Origin: Chlamydomonas sphaeroides
Taxonomy: Eukaryota > Chlorophyta > Chlorophyceae > Chlamydomonadales > Chlamydomonadaceae
Assembly: GCA_001662425.1 (NCBI GenBank)
Contig: BDDC01001234.1
Coordinates: forward strand, 3,800 to 30,614
Length of the DNA: 26,815 nt
Direction of reading: 5' to 3'
Shown here: in pieces, positions 1 through 9,300 of the stretch
Position numbering within the stretch: position 1 is the first letter of the stretch
Layout: each line of letters opens with the position of its first letter
Notes under the pieces: model-generated
The model's input: the letters and a program-made list of their open reading frames with translations, nothing else
Databases searched by the model: none
What the model was told of the DNA's origin: nothing
Made by a program: the position numbers and the translations under genes

Positions 1-1289
1 CTTAATTCTAGACCTCCGCTGTGGGCCTGTGTAGCGCTCCATGGCGCTCCAGGCCGGAGACAGGAAGTACATACGCGACAGGGGAGGCTTGCTGGCTGCC
101 TGGAAAGCGCCGTCGCCGCCGCACAGCTGCGCCGGCCAGACCTGCATCGCGCACCCTATCATTCATCCGGCGCCGCCTCCGGATCCGTCCGGATCCCACC
201 ACAGCAAGCATGTGGTGAACAGGCGTGGGCGCCCGGCAGAGCGTGACCCAATAAAGTGTGCACCGCAAGTTGCACCCGGCTGCCCAGTGCCATACGAGCG
301 CGTCGGCGCCATGCGGTATGTGGAGATGTGTGTTGCACGGGTGTTCGTCAAGGGCTATGGGACATCTGCTGTCAGCTTTGTGTCCCAAGCGAGCCGGCGG
401 TGCGACATCCGCTGGCCGCTTGTGGGGTCCGCCCGGCGCTGCTGCCCGTGTACGGTAGCCGGCCGCGCGGGCGGGCAGGGCAGGGGCTGCCGGCCAGCTG
501 CCAACGCGGCTCTCGGCCCCCCGCCCCGCCGTGTGAGCTGTGGGGAGAAGGATGTGTGTAGGTAGTGCTAGGAGCATGAACAATGAACGGGGCTCAGGCT
601 CGGCGGTTGATTTGGGTGGGTGCGGCCGGTGTGAGGGGCAGATCAGGAGGCAGACGGGGCGATGCGGCGCCCCCATTACAGCCCGCGCAGCCGGCGGTGT
701 GGCTGGGGCGAGCACGCCGACGACGAGCCCTGCCGGCGGCCGGCACACGGGCACTCGCCACGAAGCAGGCTTAGCCATGTGTCCGGCGTGTAAGAACGCT
801 GATGCTGCATCGGCGGCCTGCAAGCACTCGTGGACCCAGCCACGCGCGCACACATCGCCACAGGGTGCAGGCGCCCTGGCCCGGCACCGGCCGCATGCTC
901 AGGCGCCGTTACAAGCCCGCCCGCACCCGCGCCCAGCGCGCCGCCACCTCCCACGGCCCATCCAAGCCACCGGGGCCAGCCGCAGCGCCTCGCACGTCAC
1001 CCCACTGCGCCCCTCACAGTCTTCGGGCCGACGGACCCCTCGCTCGCCAGCCGCCCCCATCCCCGCACCGCACACACGCACGCATGCTGCGTCCCCACCT
1101 CCAGTCCCCATCCTCCCCTGCCTCACCTCAACGCATACGGGAGCGCCGGCATCGGGAACACAAGCCAAAACGACCAGGGAACCGGCCCCGCGCTGCCTAC
1201 TGCTCCTGTGCCTTGAGGGCTGGGGCCAGCGCGCCTACCGCACCTCGCTCACCATCCCCCCGCCTCCGCCGCCAACCTGCTGCCGCCCC
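1..1289. other. Left flank, mostly 3' UTR of the 1290-2338 gene
   Basis: No coding sequence is supported here. Long open frames exist on both strands, but they are Pro/Ala/Arg-rich low-complexity translations typical of GC-rich noncoding DNA, with no recognisable domain and no plausible splice continuation. Read on the minus strand, TGTAA poly(A)-like signals occur at 909-913 and 676-680, downstream of the stop at 1290-1292. The 3' UTR of the neighbouring gene therefore probably occupies about 900-1289 or 660-1289. I see nothing in 1-650. Confidence 0.5.
909..913 (-). terminator. Candidate poly(A) signal TGTAA
   Basis: TGTAA on the minus strand, about 377 bases downstream of the stop codon of the gene at 1290-2338. 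TGTAA is the usual polyadenylation signal of chlamydomonadalean nuclear genes. A second copy at 676-680 is an alternative. Confidence 0.4.
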
Positions 1290-2338
1290 TCACCGGCGCT
1301 CCACCAGCAGCTCGGGCGCCTGCCCCTCCCCCTGCAGACCCAGCAGCAGGTCAATGTTGGGGTGCGCCCCGGGCCGAGCCACAGCATCCGCCACCACCTC
1401 ATCGTACAGAGCCAGGCCCTCGGCGGCGGCCTGGGCGTGGTGGTGAGTGGGGGGCGGGGGTTCGTTGGAAAGGAGGAAGGCGGGGCAAGGTTGGAGGGAT
1501 GAGGCAGGGATCAGGAGGCAGTGGGCAAGCGCAGGGGTGGAGTTCATGGGCGACAGTGTGTGCAGGGGCTGGGTGGGCAGAGGTAGGGGTGGCTGCGGTG
1601 GGTCCGCATGCGCCCCCGCCCCCGCTGCTGCTTGGGGCTCCTGCTGCTGCTGCTGGCAAGGGGTGGGCGCGGGGCCCGCCGCTGCACCGTGGCTGCTGCC
1701 TGCTGCTGCCGCTGGCGGGGGCCGCACCTCCTTGGTGAGCTTGCCGCCGTAGGTGGCCGCCAGGTGGGCAAAGATGGCCACGGAGGCGCTGCGGGGGAAG
1801 GGCGGGTGGGGCGCCGCGGCAGGGGGAGACACGACCGGGGGCTGTCGGCCAGCCGCAGCGGGAGTGGGGTGGTGCGCCGAGGGAAGCTGTTTGAGCAGTT
1901 CATAGCGCTGAGGACACAGCGCTCTTGCGCTGGAGGGACCGTGCCAGCATCCTGTGCGGCGGCGGCCCTGCAGGAGGAGACCGTGTTGTGCCTCACCGCT
2001 TGCCCTCGACGTTCTCCACGCTCCAGTTGAGGGACGGGATGCGAACCCGCACCACGTCGTCGGTCTTGGGCAGCTGCGGAGTGGGGAGAGGAGCAGGCAG
2101 TGCGGGGTTTTGGCTGTGTGCCTGCCCTGGGCTCGTGGGCCTGGGTGCTCTTTCTCGTGTCGCCGATGGGGCCAGTGTTCAAGGGGAGCACGGAGCAGGG
2201 CAGGGGCGGCGCGGCATCGCTACCCGCCTTCGCCACGTTCTCCTTCAGCGACATGGCGACGACGCGCCGCGCGGGCGCCGCGCCCGATTGCCGACGGGTG
2301 GCGCTGACAGGGCGAGAGCTACGCAGCGACTGCAGCAT
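1290..2338 (-). CDS. Small plastid-targeted protein, split paralogue of the 5574-6101 gene
   Basis: Four exons: 2237-2338, 1997-2073, 1728-1788 and 1290-1430, in phase throughout, giving 126 aa. The start is the first Met of an Arg/Ser/Ala-rich, acid-poor leader of about 28 residues, a likely chloroplast transit peptide. The mature part has two landmarks shared with the protein at 5574-6101: RASVAIF (there RASLAIF) and PNIDLL (identical), at the same relative spacing. The exon 1 donor (GTGGCG at 2235) was chosen for phase and is the least certain junction; the other donors are canonical. I do not recognise the family and assign no function. The two genes clearly share ancestry, but this copy has three introns, is shorter, and has diverged at the C-terminus (rich in Gly, Gln and Leu where the other is acidic and aromatic). 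Confidence 0.75.
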
Positions 2339-2691
2339 TGTAATTGTTGAAGCCGATGTGTTCGTGCCGGGCGGCGGTCGGGTCGCTGAAGTATGCGAGC
2401 GGCTGCGGTTTGCAACGAGTTGATATGGGCGTTGTGGGTGTCGTCGTCGGCGCTTTGAAAGGACAATTGCGTGCCGCTTGCATGCGTCGGCTTTTCCATG
2501 CGCACCGACTCCGCCCCATGCTCCTACCTACACACACCCGCACATATTCCATCATTATATCAGCATACATGTTGCAACACGGCACACTACCCGCCCCCTG
2601 ACCCGACCCATCTCATCGTGTCAGCGAGTTCTGGTCGAACCCTCGTACCGCGCACCCTTGGTTCTAATCGCGGCGCCTTGAGCTAGGCGCC
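2339..2691. promoter_or_regulatory. Divergent upstream region between the 1290-2338 and 2692-4926 genes
   Basis: About 350 bases separate the minus-strand start at 2338 from the proposed plus-strand start at 2692. Around 2480-2600 it is less GC-rich than its surroundings (stretches rich in CACA and TATT), as expected of an algal promoter. No specific element is claimed. The right boundary is uncertain because the 5' exon of the methyltransferase-like gene is uncertain. Confidence 0.35.
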
Positions 2692-4926
2692 ATGTCACCG
2701 GCTTGGGGCGCCGGCATGCAGGCGCCGCTAGCTGCGTCTCGACCGCCCGGCGCCTCGCTGCGCCGCACCGCTGGCCCCGGGCACGGCCACGTCGCTGTTG
2801 GCCACCGCCCCGGGGCTGCCCCGCCCAGTGCCCTGTGGCACCGTGCAACGCGGCCGCCACCATGCCAGCACCCAGCTGCTTCCGGACTTGGGCGCAGGCA
2901 GCTGGCGGCAGCAGCATGCGCGGCGCCGTCCGCTGATGGTTGCGGACGCATCCCAGCTGCCGACGCCGACGCCCTGCCCTCGCGGCTGGGCCCCACCGAG
3001 GCCAACATCCTGTCCATGTACGTCTGGGAGGAGCATCCCGCACAGCAGCTGGGGCACGGTGCAGGCGGCAGCTGCGCCAAGCAGCCCGGGCGCCATAGCC
3101 AGGGGTCTCTCGCGACGGCAGCCGCCCATCTGGCACCCTGCCCACAAGCCCCCCGCCCCCTGCGCCCCCCGCGCAGCGAGTCCGTGCTCACCTGGAACAT
3201 GGGCACCCGCCGCAGCCTGGCGGCCGCGCAGCCCCCACAGCTGACGCCGCAGCTGGCCGGCAGGTAGCGGCAGGGGGGCCGGGGCTGCGGTTTCGGACGC
3301 GCGGCTGGCGGGCGGCATGGTGACGGCCGCTGTATGGCCCAGACGCATGACGCCAGTGCGTATGGATGTGATAACTGCCACCATGATTGCGACGACAGGC
3401 TTTCGGCTCCTCTCGCTGGCGCGGGGCGCGCGAGCGCGGCTCCGGACTCGCGGACCGGCGTGCTGTGCCCGTGGCTGCCCAACACGGCTGCGGCCCGGCA
3501 GCTGCTGGCGGCGGGCTTTCACGTGAGGTCCCCTCGCTCTCGGCGGGCTGCAGCGGGTCTCAAACCGCCACCAGCCGGCAGCCAAGTGTGCAACCAAGTG
3601 TTGCAGCCGCATGCAGCTGGCTGCCGGGGCATCCTCCGCTGGTGGCGGCCGTCCGCGCCCACCCGTTTGCCGCCCATGTGCCGCCAGGTGGTGGGCCTCG
3701 AGTGCGGCGCGGCGGCGGTGGAGCGGGCCGTCGCTGAGCTGGGGCTGGGCCCCGAGGAGAGCGGGTGCGGGCCGGGCTGAGCATCTGCCGAGCGGCGCCA
3801 CTGCGGCCTGGCGTGGACCGCTCGCTCCCCGCCGGCCGGCACACCTCGGCCGGCACCCACCCAGTGCCTCACCTCGCCCCGCCCCGCCCTGCCAGCGCAG
3901 GGTGCACGATGGCTGGCGGCGGCACATCCAGGCGCCCGTTGGCGTGGGGCAGGCCGGCAGCGGCAGCAGCCCCGACAGCGCGGCGGCAGCGGGGGCCCCG
4001 GGGCGCGCCGGCCCCGGGCCCGGCCTGTACCTGTACCTGTACCGGGGCAACCCCTACCTGCTGACGGCCCCAGTGCTGTCGCTCGTACGTGAGTGGGGCA
4101 CATGACCCAGCAGTCCCGTGCTGCAGCGCAGGGGGGCCGCTGCGCGGGCGCTGCTGGCCGTACTGCACCGGCAGTGCAGCAAGCGCTTCCGCACTCTGCG
4201 CAGCGAGGCGGTGGCGGCCGTCGCCCCACCTGCGCCCATGCTGTGCACGTACCTCCCCCCCCTCGCCCGCAGCCTTCCCCCTGACCGGCGTGTGGGACGC
4301 CTGGGGCCTGCTGGCCACGCCGCACCAGCTGCTGCCGCGCTACGCCGCAGTGTGGGCGGAGCTGCTGCCGCGCGGCGGCACGTGGCTGGCGGCGGCGGTC
4401 GAGGTGTCCGCCGCCGAGGGCACGGCCGCAGGAGACGAGCAGGCAGCGTCACGGGTGCGTCTAAGGGACATCCGGGCCGTATGGGAGTGCTTGGCTTTTG
4501 CCGCCACGCTGTGCGCCGTCCACGGCGCTGCCTGCCTCAACATGACAGCTCGGCGGCCTCATGTAACTCCGCTCGCCCCGCTATGCAACGTGGCAGGCTC
4601 GTGCCGCGCTGGCCGCTGCTGGGCTGAGCGCCTGGCGCAGCCTGGCCTCGGAGCTGGCGCCCCTCCTGCGCCGCGAGGGCTTTGGCATGGAGCTGCTGCA
4701 CGACTGCCAGCCAGGTGCCAGCCAGGCGCTGCGGGCTGAGGAGGCGCAGGGCGGCGCAGCGCTGCATCCCGAGCGCGGCCAGGATGGCGCGGCCGGCAGC
4801 GTTGCGCAGTTTGGTGGTGTGGGTGATGCGGTGCTGGGCGCGCTGGCTGGCGCTGGGCTGCAGCCGCCGGGTCCGGGGTGCGGCTGGCGGGTGCGGCTGG
4901 CGCTGCTGGCCATGGTGCGGGTGTGA
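2692..4926 (+). CDS. TPMT-like SAM-dependent methyltransferase, 5' end uncertain
   Basis: Exons 3399-3522, 3688-3764, 3901-4088, 4273-4454 and 4597-4926 join in phase and end at TGA 4924-4926. A preceding open exon 2692-3263 also fits in phase and would give 490 aa, but it shows no recognisable domain, so the true start may differ. The core resembles the thiopurine S-methyltransferase class I fold. VLCPWLPN at 212-219, then AAGFHVVGLE (229-238), match the motif I region and the acidic residue that binds the SAM ribose. LYLYRGNPYLLT matches the strand-4 region. VWDAWGLLAT (327-336) followed by LPRYAAVWAELLPRGG matches the region around motif II. The motif I Gly-rich turn is replaced by Trp-Leu-Pro-Asn, so SAM binding is uncertain. 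TPMT-family enzymes methylate thiols, halides or similar small molecules; the substrate cannot be read here. A TGTAA signal follows 69 bases after the stop. Confidence 0.65.
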
Positions 4927-5573
4927 GGGAGCGGCGGGCAGTGGGGCAGGCCCGGGAGTCTTCGAGCTGCTGATGAATGACGTACGCGAGGAGCTGTAAC
5001 ACAGCGACCAGCGGCCGCCCCCACCAGCATAGCATTGCGGGCTGCAGCGCACCCGCCAGCCCGCCTGGCTGCGCTCCTCGCATTCTCGTGCGCAACAGAG
5101 TCCACCGCCCCTGCCAGTCGGCCCGCCGTCATTCAGCAGCGCACCAAGCTGGCCCCAGCCAACCAGCTGCCGCGCGCCGCAGTACCCCAGGCCGAGCAGG
5201 AGCACACGCAGCGCCCACATGGAGTGGCGCTGCGGCGCTGCTCGTCCATCCCGGGTGACACGGCGGAGCCACACCACACCCAGCTCGTTCTTCTCATGCA
5301 GCCGTGAGCGACCTCGGGCCGCAGGGCCGCACTCGGGTCTAGTCGGGCAGCCACGGCGACCATCACGGCACCCCACTGTGCCTCCCATGCCGAGCAGACT
5401 GCTGGCATTGGCATCGGCCGGCTGGCAACGCCGTCTCGGCGGGCCACTGCTCCAGGCCCGGCGCCGGCGTCCGCCGCTACCGCTGCCTCTGCCGCCGCCG
5501 CTGCCCGCCTGCCGCCGTCGCCTCGGCCGCCTGCCTCGCACGGCCGTGGCTACGCGGGCCTGCCCGGCGGCCT
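4927..5573. other. Convergent intergenic region (3' UTRs)
   Basis: About 650 bases between the ends of the plus-strand methyltransferase-like gene and the minus-strand gene at 5574-6101. It holds the plus-strand TGTAA at 4995-4999. I see no minus-strand TGTAA for the 5574 gene and no supportable coding exon. Long antisense frames over 4537-5709 are low-complexity and rejected. Confidence 0.5.
4995..4999 (+). terminator. Candidate poly(A) signal TGTAA
   Basis: TGTAA on the plus strand, 69 bases after the stop codon at 4924-4926 of the methyltransferase-like gene. It sits in the short convergent gap before the minus-strand gene ending at 5574. Confidence 0.5.
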
Positions 5574-6101
5574 TCACTTGGGCATGAACTCCTCCACCTC
5601 GAACTCCAGGTCCATGCCCTGGTTGTACACCCGGTACAGCAGGTCGATGTTGGGGTAGTCGCCCGGCGAGTTCTGCGCCTCGGTCACGTCGTCGCGGTCG
5701 TACATGCACAGCGCGGTCATGGCTGACTTGCGCGTGAGCCGGCTTTTGTACTGCTCGTCCTTGTAGATGTCGTAGAAGATGGCAAGCGAGGCCCTGCGGT
5801 TCTCCTCCGTCTGCTTGTCCACCACGGTGTACCCCAGCTTTGGCACGTGGATGCGCGTCACGGTCAGGGGGAGTGGCGGCATGTCCTTGTAGTCATAGTA
5901 CTCCTTCTTCTCGGCGCGGACGGTGACCGCCGGCGAGGCGCGGCCCCGACGCCACGATGGTAGCGGCGCCGCGAGCGCCTTCCGTGCTAGACGGGCAGCG
6001 ACGTGCGCCGTCGCTCGCTCAGCACATGCACTACCCGCCGATCTACACAACGAGGTTGTGGCGCCACTGTGGCTGAGAGCGCGAGCCTGGAGGGCGGACA
6101 T
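5574..6101 (-). CDS. Small plastid-targeted protein, intronless paralogue of the 1290-2338 gene
   Basis: A single open exon of 175 aa. Residues 1 to about 60 are rich in Ala, Arg and Ser and low in acidic residues, consistent with a chloroplast transit peptide; the mature part probably begins near the VRAEKKEYYDYKD stretch. The mature protein is compact, soluble-looking and acidic at its end (DLEFEVEEFMPK). It has no transmembrane segment and no cysteine cluster, so it does not look like a redox or metal protein. RASLAIF and PNIDLL align with the same landmarks in the split gene at 1290-2338. The sequence reads as a well-conserved domain rather than random translation, but I cannot name the family. 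Its start lies 209 bases from the start of the divergent CAP-D3 gene. Function unknown; plastid location is inferred from the leader only. Confidence 0.8.
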   Translation of the reverse strand: MSALQARALSHSGATTSLCRSAGSACAERATAHVAARLARKALAAPLPSWRRGRASPAVTVRAEKKEYYDYKDMPPLPLTVTRIHVPKLGYTVVDKQTEENRRASLAIFYDIYKDEQYKSRLTRKSAMTALCMYDRDDVTEAQNSPGDYPNIDLLYRVYNQGMDLEFEVEEFMPK

Positions 6102-6310
6102 CTGCGGCGCTCAGGTGTCGGCTGCGAGTAAGGAAAGTTTGGGTAATGTGACACAAGGGTACACGTATGTCGCCGCTTTCTTGCGTCGAGAGGCTGGTGC
6201 CTGAATCCACTTCCGGATTCGAGCGGAGTTTTTCTACCAGCCCACTGCAGACCAGCAGGCCATACAACGTAGTACACTTTGTAACAGATATTTATGCCGA
6301 GCCACTAGCA
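6102..6310. promoter_or_regulatory. Short bidirectional promoter region
   Basis: 209 bases separate the minus-strand start at 6101 from the CAP-D3 start at 6311. The stretch is less GC-rich than its flanks, for example around 6120-6300. It must carry both 5' UTRs and both promoters, so shared control is possible. An in-frame upstream ATG at 6167 could extend CAP-D3 by 48 residues, but that would use most of this region and adds no recognisable sequence. Confidence 0.45.
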
Positions 6311-9300
6311 ATGGCAGCAGAAGCCCTCGGTCAGCTGGCCGAGGTCGCCAGCGGCGCGCTGGCAGGGACTGATGCGGAGGAAGTGCTCGTGGAAGCAATT
6401 GAAGCTCTTCAGCAGCTGCGGAGGGGAGCCGGATGGACAGCGCTGGAGGGCGAGGACATCTCTGCCCTGGCGCTGACCCGCGCCCTCGGTGATATCCTCA
6501 AGCACGAGGTTGCCGGCTTACGGAATTGTGCAGCAGTAATCTACGCTGGGCTCATCGCTCTACCTGACTCGCCGGTGGGGAGCTCTTGCGCAGCAACACT
6601 TTGGGCAGCTCGACGCTCGCGCATTGTATCTTGACAACACGACATAACATATGCAGGTCGGCACGCTATGCGAGCCCTACGCGTTCGCGGCATTCGTGCA
6701 CTGCTTCAAGAGCATTTGCCTGCCGGTGAAGCAGCCGGCTGGCGATGGCGCGACGCAGCAGGAGGCGCTGGAAGCGCAGATGTCACCTACAGCTGTGATG
6801 GAGGACCTGGAGTCGTTCCTCAGGAACCACAGCATGCGCAGCAGCCCGGAGATGTTCAGCATTCTGCTGGACGCCCTGGTGGACATGACGGGCAGCGCTG
6901 TGACCGGCGGTGGCGCCGGCGAGAAGAAGGGCAAGCGCGGCGGTGCCGCAGCTCGCCATGCGGGTAAGTAAGAGGCCACCCCGGCGGGTGCTTGCCCCTT
7001 CGGCAGTTTGCCTCATTGGGGCCATTTGCTGGGCCGTTCGTAGGCGCGTCGGTGGCTGAGGCGGCGTTCACGCTCCTTGAGGTCGCCCTGCACGAGCGGC
7101 ACGGGGATGTGGCGCAGATGGTCGCGACTGTGGCCAACCGGCTGGTGCCGTCGCTCGTGGGCTCAGATGCGTCGTCGAGCAGCAAGCGAGGGGGCAGCGG
7201 CGTAGACCGCCGCAGCGCGGGCCTCGGCCTCATTAAGCAGCTGATCGGGTGGGTCGCGGCCGACGCAGCAGCACACACGCATGGGTTGCGCTATAGTCCT
7301 GAAGCGCCTCCCTACTGACTACTCAGTTACTGCTACGCAGCGGCAACGCCTCGGCCCGGCCGTGCCTGATGGCGCTGCTGCGACAGCTGTGCCTCCGCGT
7401 GATCGACAAGTCCGACTGCCGCCAAGTGGCCATGTCTTCTGTGCAGACGCTGGTGAGGTTGACAGTTGCCGAGTAGCTCACCAACGCTGGCGGACTGCTG
7501 GAGGGAAGGTGCCCACCACCCACGTAACAAACCGGCGTGTTGCGTTCCGCCCTTCAGCTGGAGCTCTGCACAACGGACAACGTTCGGGACTTCTGCCTGT
7601 TCCTGCACCGCCTCTCACGCGTACCCAAGGTGGGTAAAGCTGCGTAGACATGGCCGCTTCCAACGCAGCAATGCAGCAAGACTGCAGCCGCGCCATCATG
7701 CACATCCCGTGCCCATACCCCGTGCCTTGAAGATTGGGAACCGCATGATGGCAGTGGAGCTCGCTGGCGCGCTGCTAGCCTCACCGCCCCTGCAGCTGGT
7801 GCCGTTTGCGGCCACCGGGCCATTCCAGGTACGGACAGGCCTGGGGCTGCGATGGCCCGTATTGCCCGATAGCCCGTGGCATGCTGCAACATCCAATCCT
7901 GCCTGTGACGCACCACAGCGCGTGCTGGAGGGCGGCTGCGCTCCCGGTGATGAGCTGGAGGCGCCATGGAGCGCTCTCTGCCTGGGCATCCTGGTCGCCC
8001 GCTCCAACGACAAGTCAGCAAGTAAGACGTCGTGTCGTGCAGGGCCAGGACGCATCACTGTGGGGCGTGCTCTTATGCACACTGCTGCCATCGGCCCTTG
8101 CAGGCGTGCGGAGCAAGTCGATGGCGTGCCTGGCGGAGTGCGCCCAGGGCTACGCGTCGCGCATCGTGGAGGCCGCGGAGGCCGGCAAGGATGCTGGCGA
8201 TGCCGCGGCCTTTGTGCCAGCGCTGTGCACATCGCGGCAGATCAAGGTGCAGGTGAGGAGGTTTTCGCTGTTCAAGGGCATCTTTGTTGGGTATGAATGA
8301 TCTGCTTGCTAACAACACCAGTCGTGCCCCCGAGATTGGCAACTAGTTCGTTACTCCCATGGTACATCCCCCCGGTGCCGGTGCAGGTAACTGCGCCGCG
8401 CAGCCGGCAAGGAGGCAAGGACGGCGAGGAGGGTGACGACGATGACGAAGGCGCAGCGGGCGAGGACGCGCCGGCGGGCCCGCCGCAGGAGGCCAAGGTG
8501 TCTGCCTACATGCCCGGTCGCGTATCGCAGGTGCGACAGGAACTGATGCGCCTGCATCTTGGCCCAGGCTGCGGGTCAGCGGGCTTACGAATGGCGTTGC
8601 TCGTTGCCACCACTGCCAACTCCCAGGACCTGGCCTGGTTCAAGGCCATCTGCCACTCGCGCTGCCGCGACGAGAAAGCGGCGGTGCGCAAGTCGGCGCT
8701 GCAGTTGCTGGAGAGCGCGCTGGAGCTGTGCGCAGCCGCCTCGCTGACGGCGGCTCCAGGCGCTGGTCCATCGACGGCCGGCCGCAGTGCGGCCTCCGCC
8801 GACGGCCCCACGACGCAGGACGTCCAGGTCCTGGAGGAGGCCACCGCGGACTCGCTGGTAAGGCCAGGCCCTCTGGCATCGTACCCGGCCACCACGCTTG
8901 TTGCAACATCAACGAGCCGCACTGCTTTCCGTCCCGCAGGTGAGCGTGCGCAAGTCGGCTCTGCAGGTGGTGTGTAACTTGGCCGCTCGCTACCCCCAGC
9001 ACGCGGGCCTGGCGGGCGTTTGGGCGCGCTGCGTGCTGCCTATGGTGCGCGACCCGGAGAGCGCGGTGCAAGAGACCGTGCTGGACCGCCTGACCGTGCT
9101 GCTGCTGGAGCCGACCGTCGCCATGGCGCAGCGCGGCGCCGGGCGATGCGGTGCTGGCCGCGGCGGGGCGCAGGCCGAGGCGGCGGCGGCCGCAGTGCGG
9201 CAGAGGCTGGCGGCGCTGGCGGTTATGGGCCGCGCGGCGTCGGGCTGCCTGGGCCGCGCGCTGGGCATGCTGGCCGCCAAGAAGCTGCTCAAGGGAGCGC

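Noticed and set aside
540..1502. Plus-strand open frame of 320 codons
   Set aside because: Pro/Ala/His-rich translation antisense to the 3' UTR and last exon of the 1290-2338 gene.
2728..4050. Long minus-strand open frame (440 codons) opposite the methyltransferase-like gene
   Set aside because: Ala/Arg/Pro-rich mirror translation of a GC-rich region; the plus strand carries spliced, phase-consistent exons with recognisable motifs.
4537..5709. Minus-strand open frame of 390 codons
   Set aside because: Spans the last methyltransferase exon, the intergenic region and the start of the paralogue gene in a wrong frame; no domain.
6167..6310. Upstream in-frame start for CAP-D3
   Set aside because: Adds 48 residues without conserved features and would consume most of the shared promoter; the ATG at 6311 is preferred.
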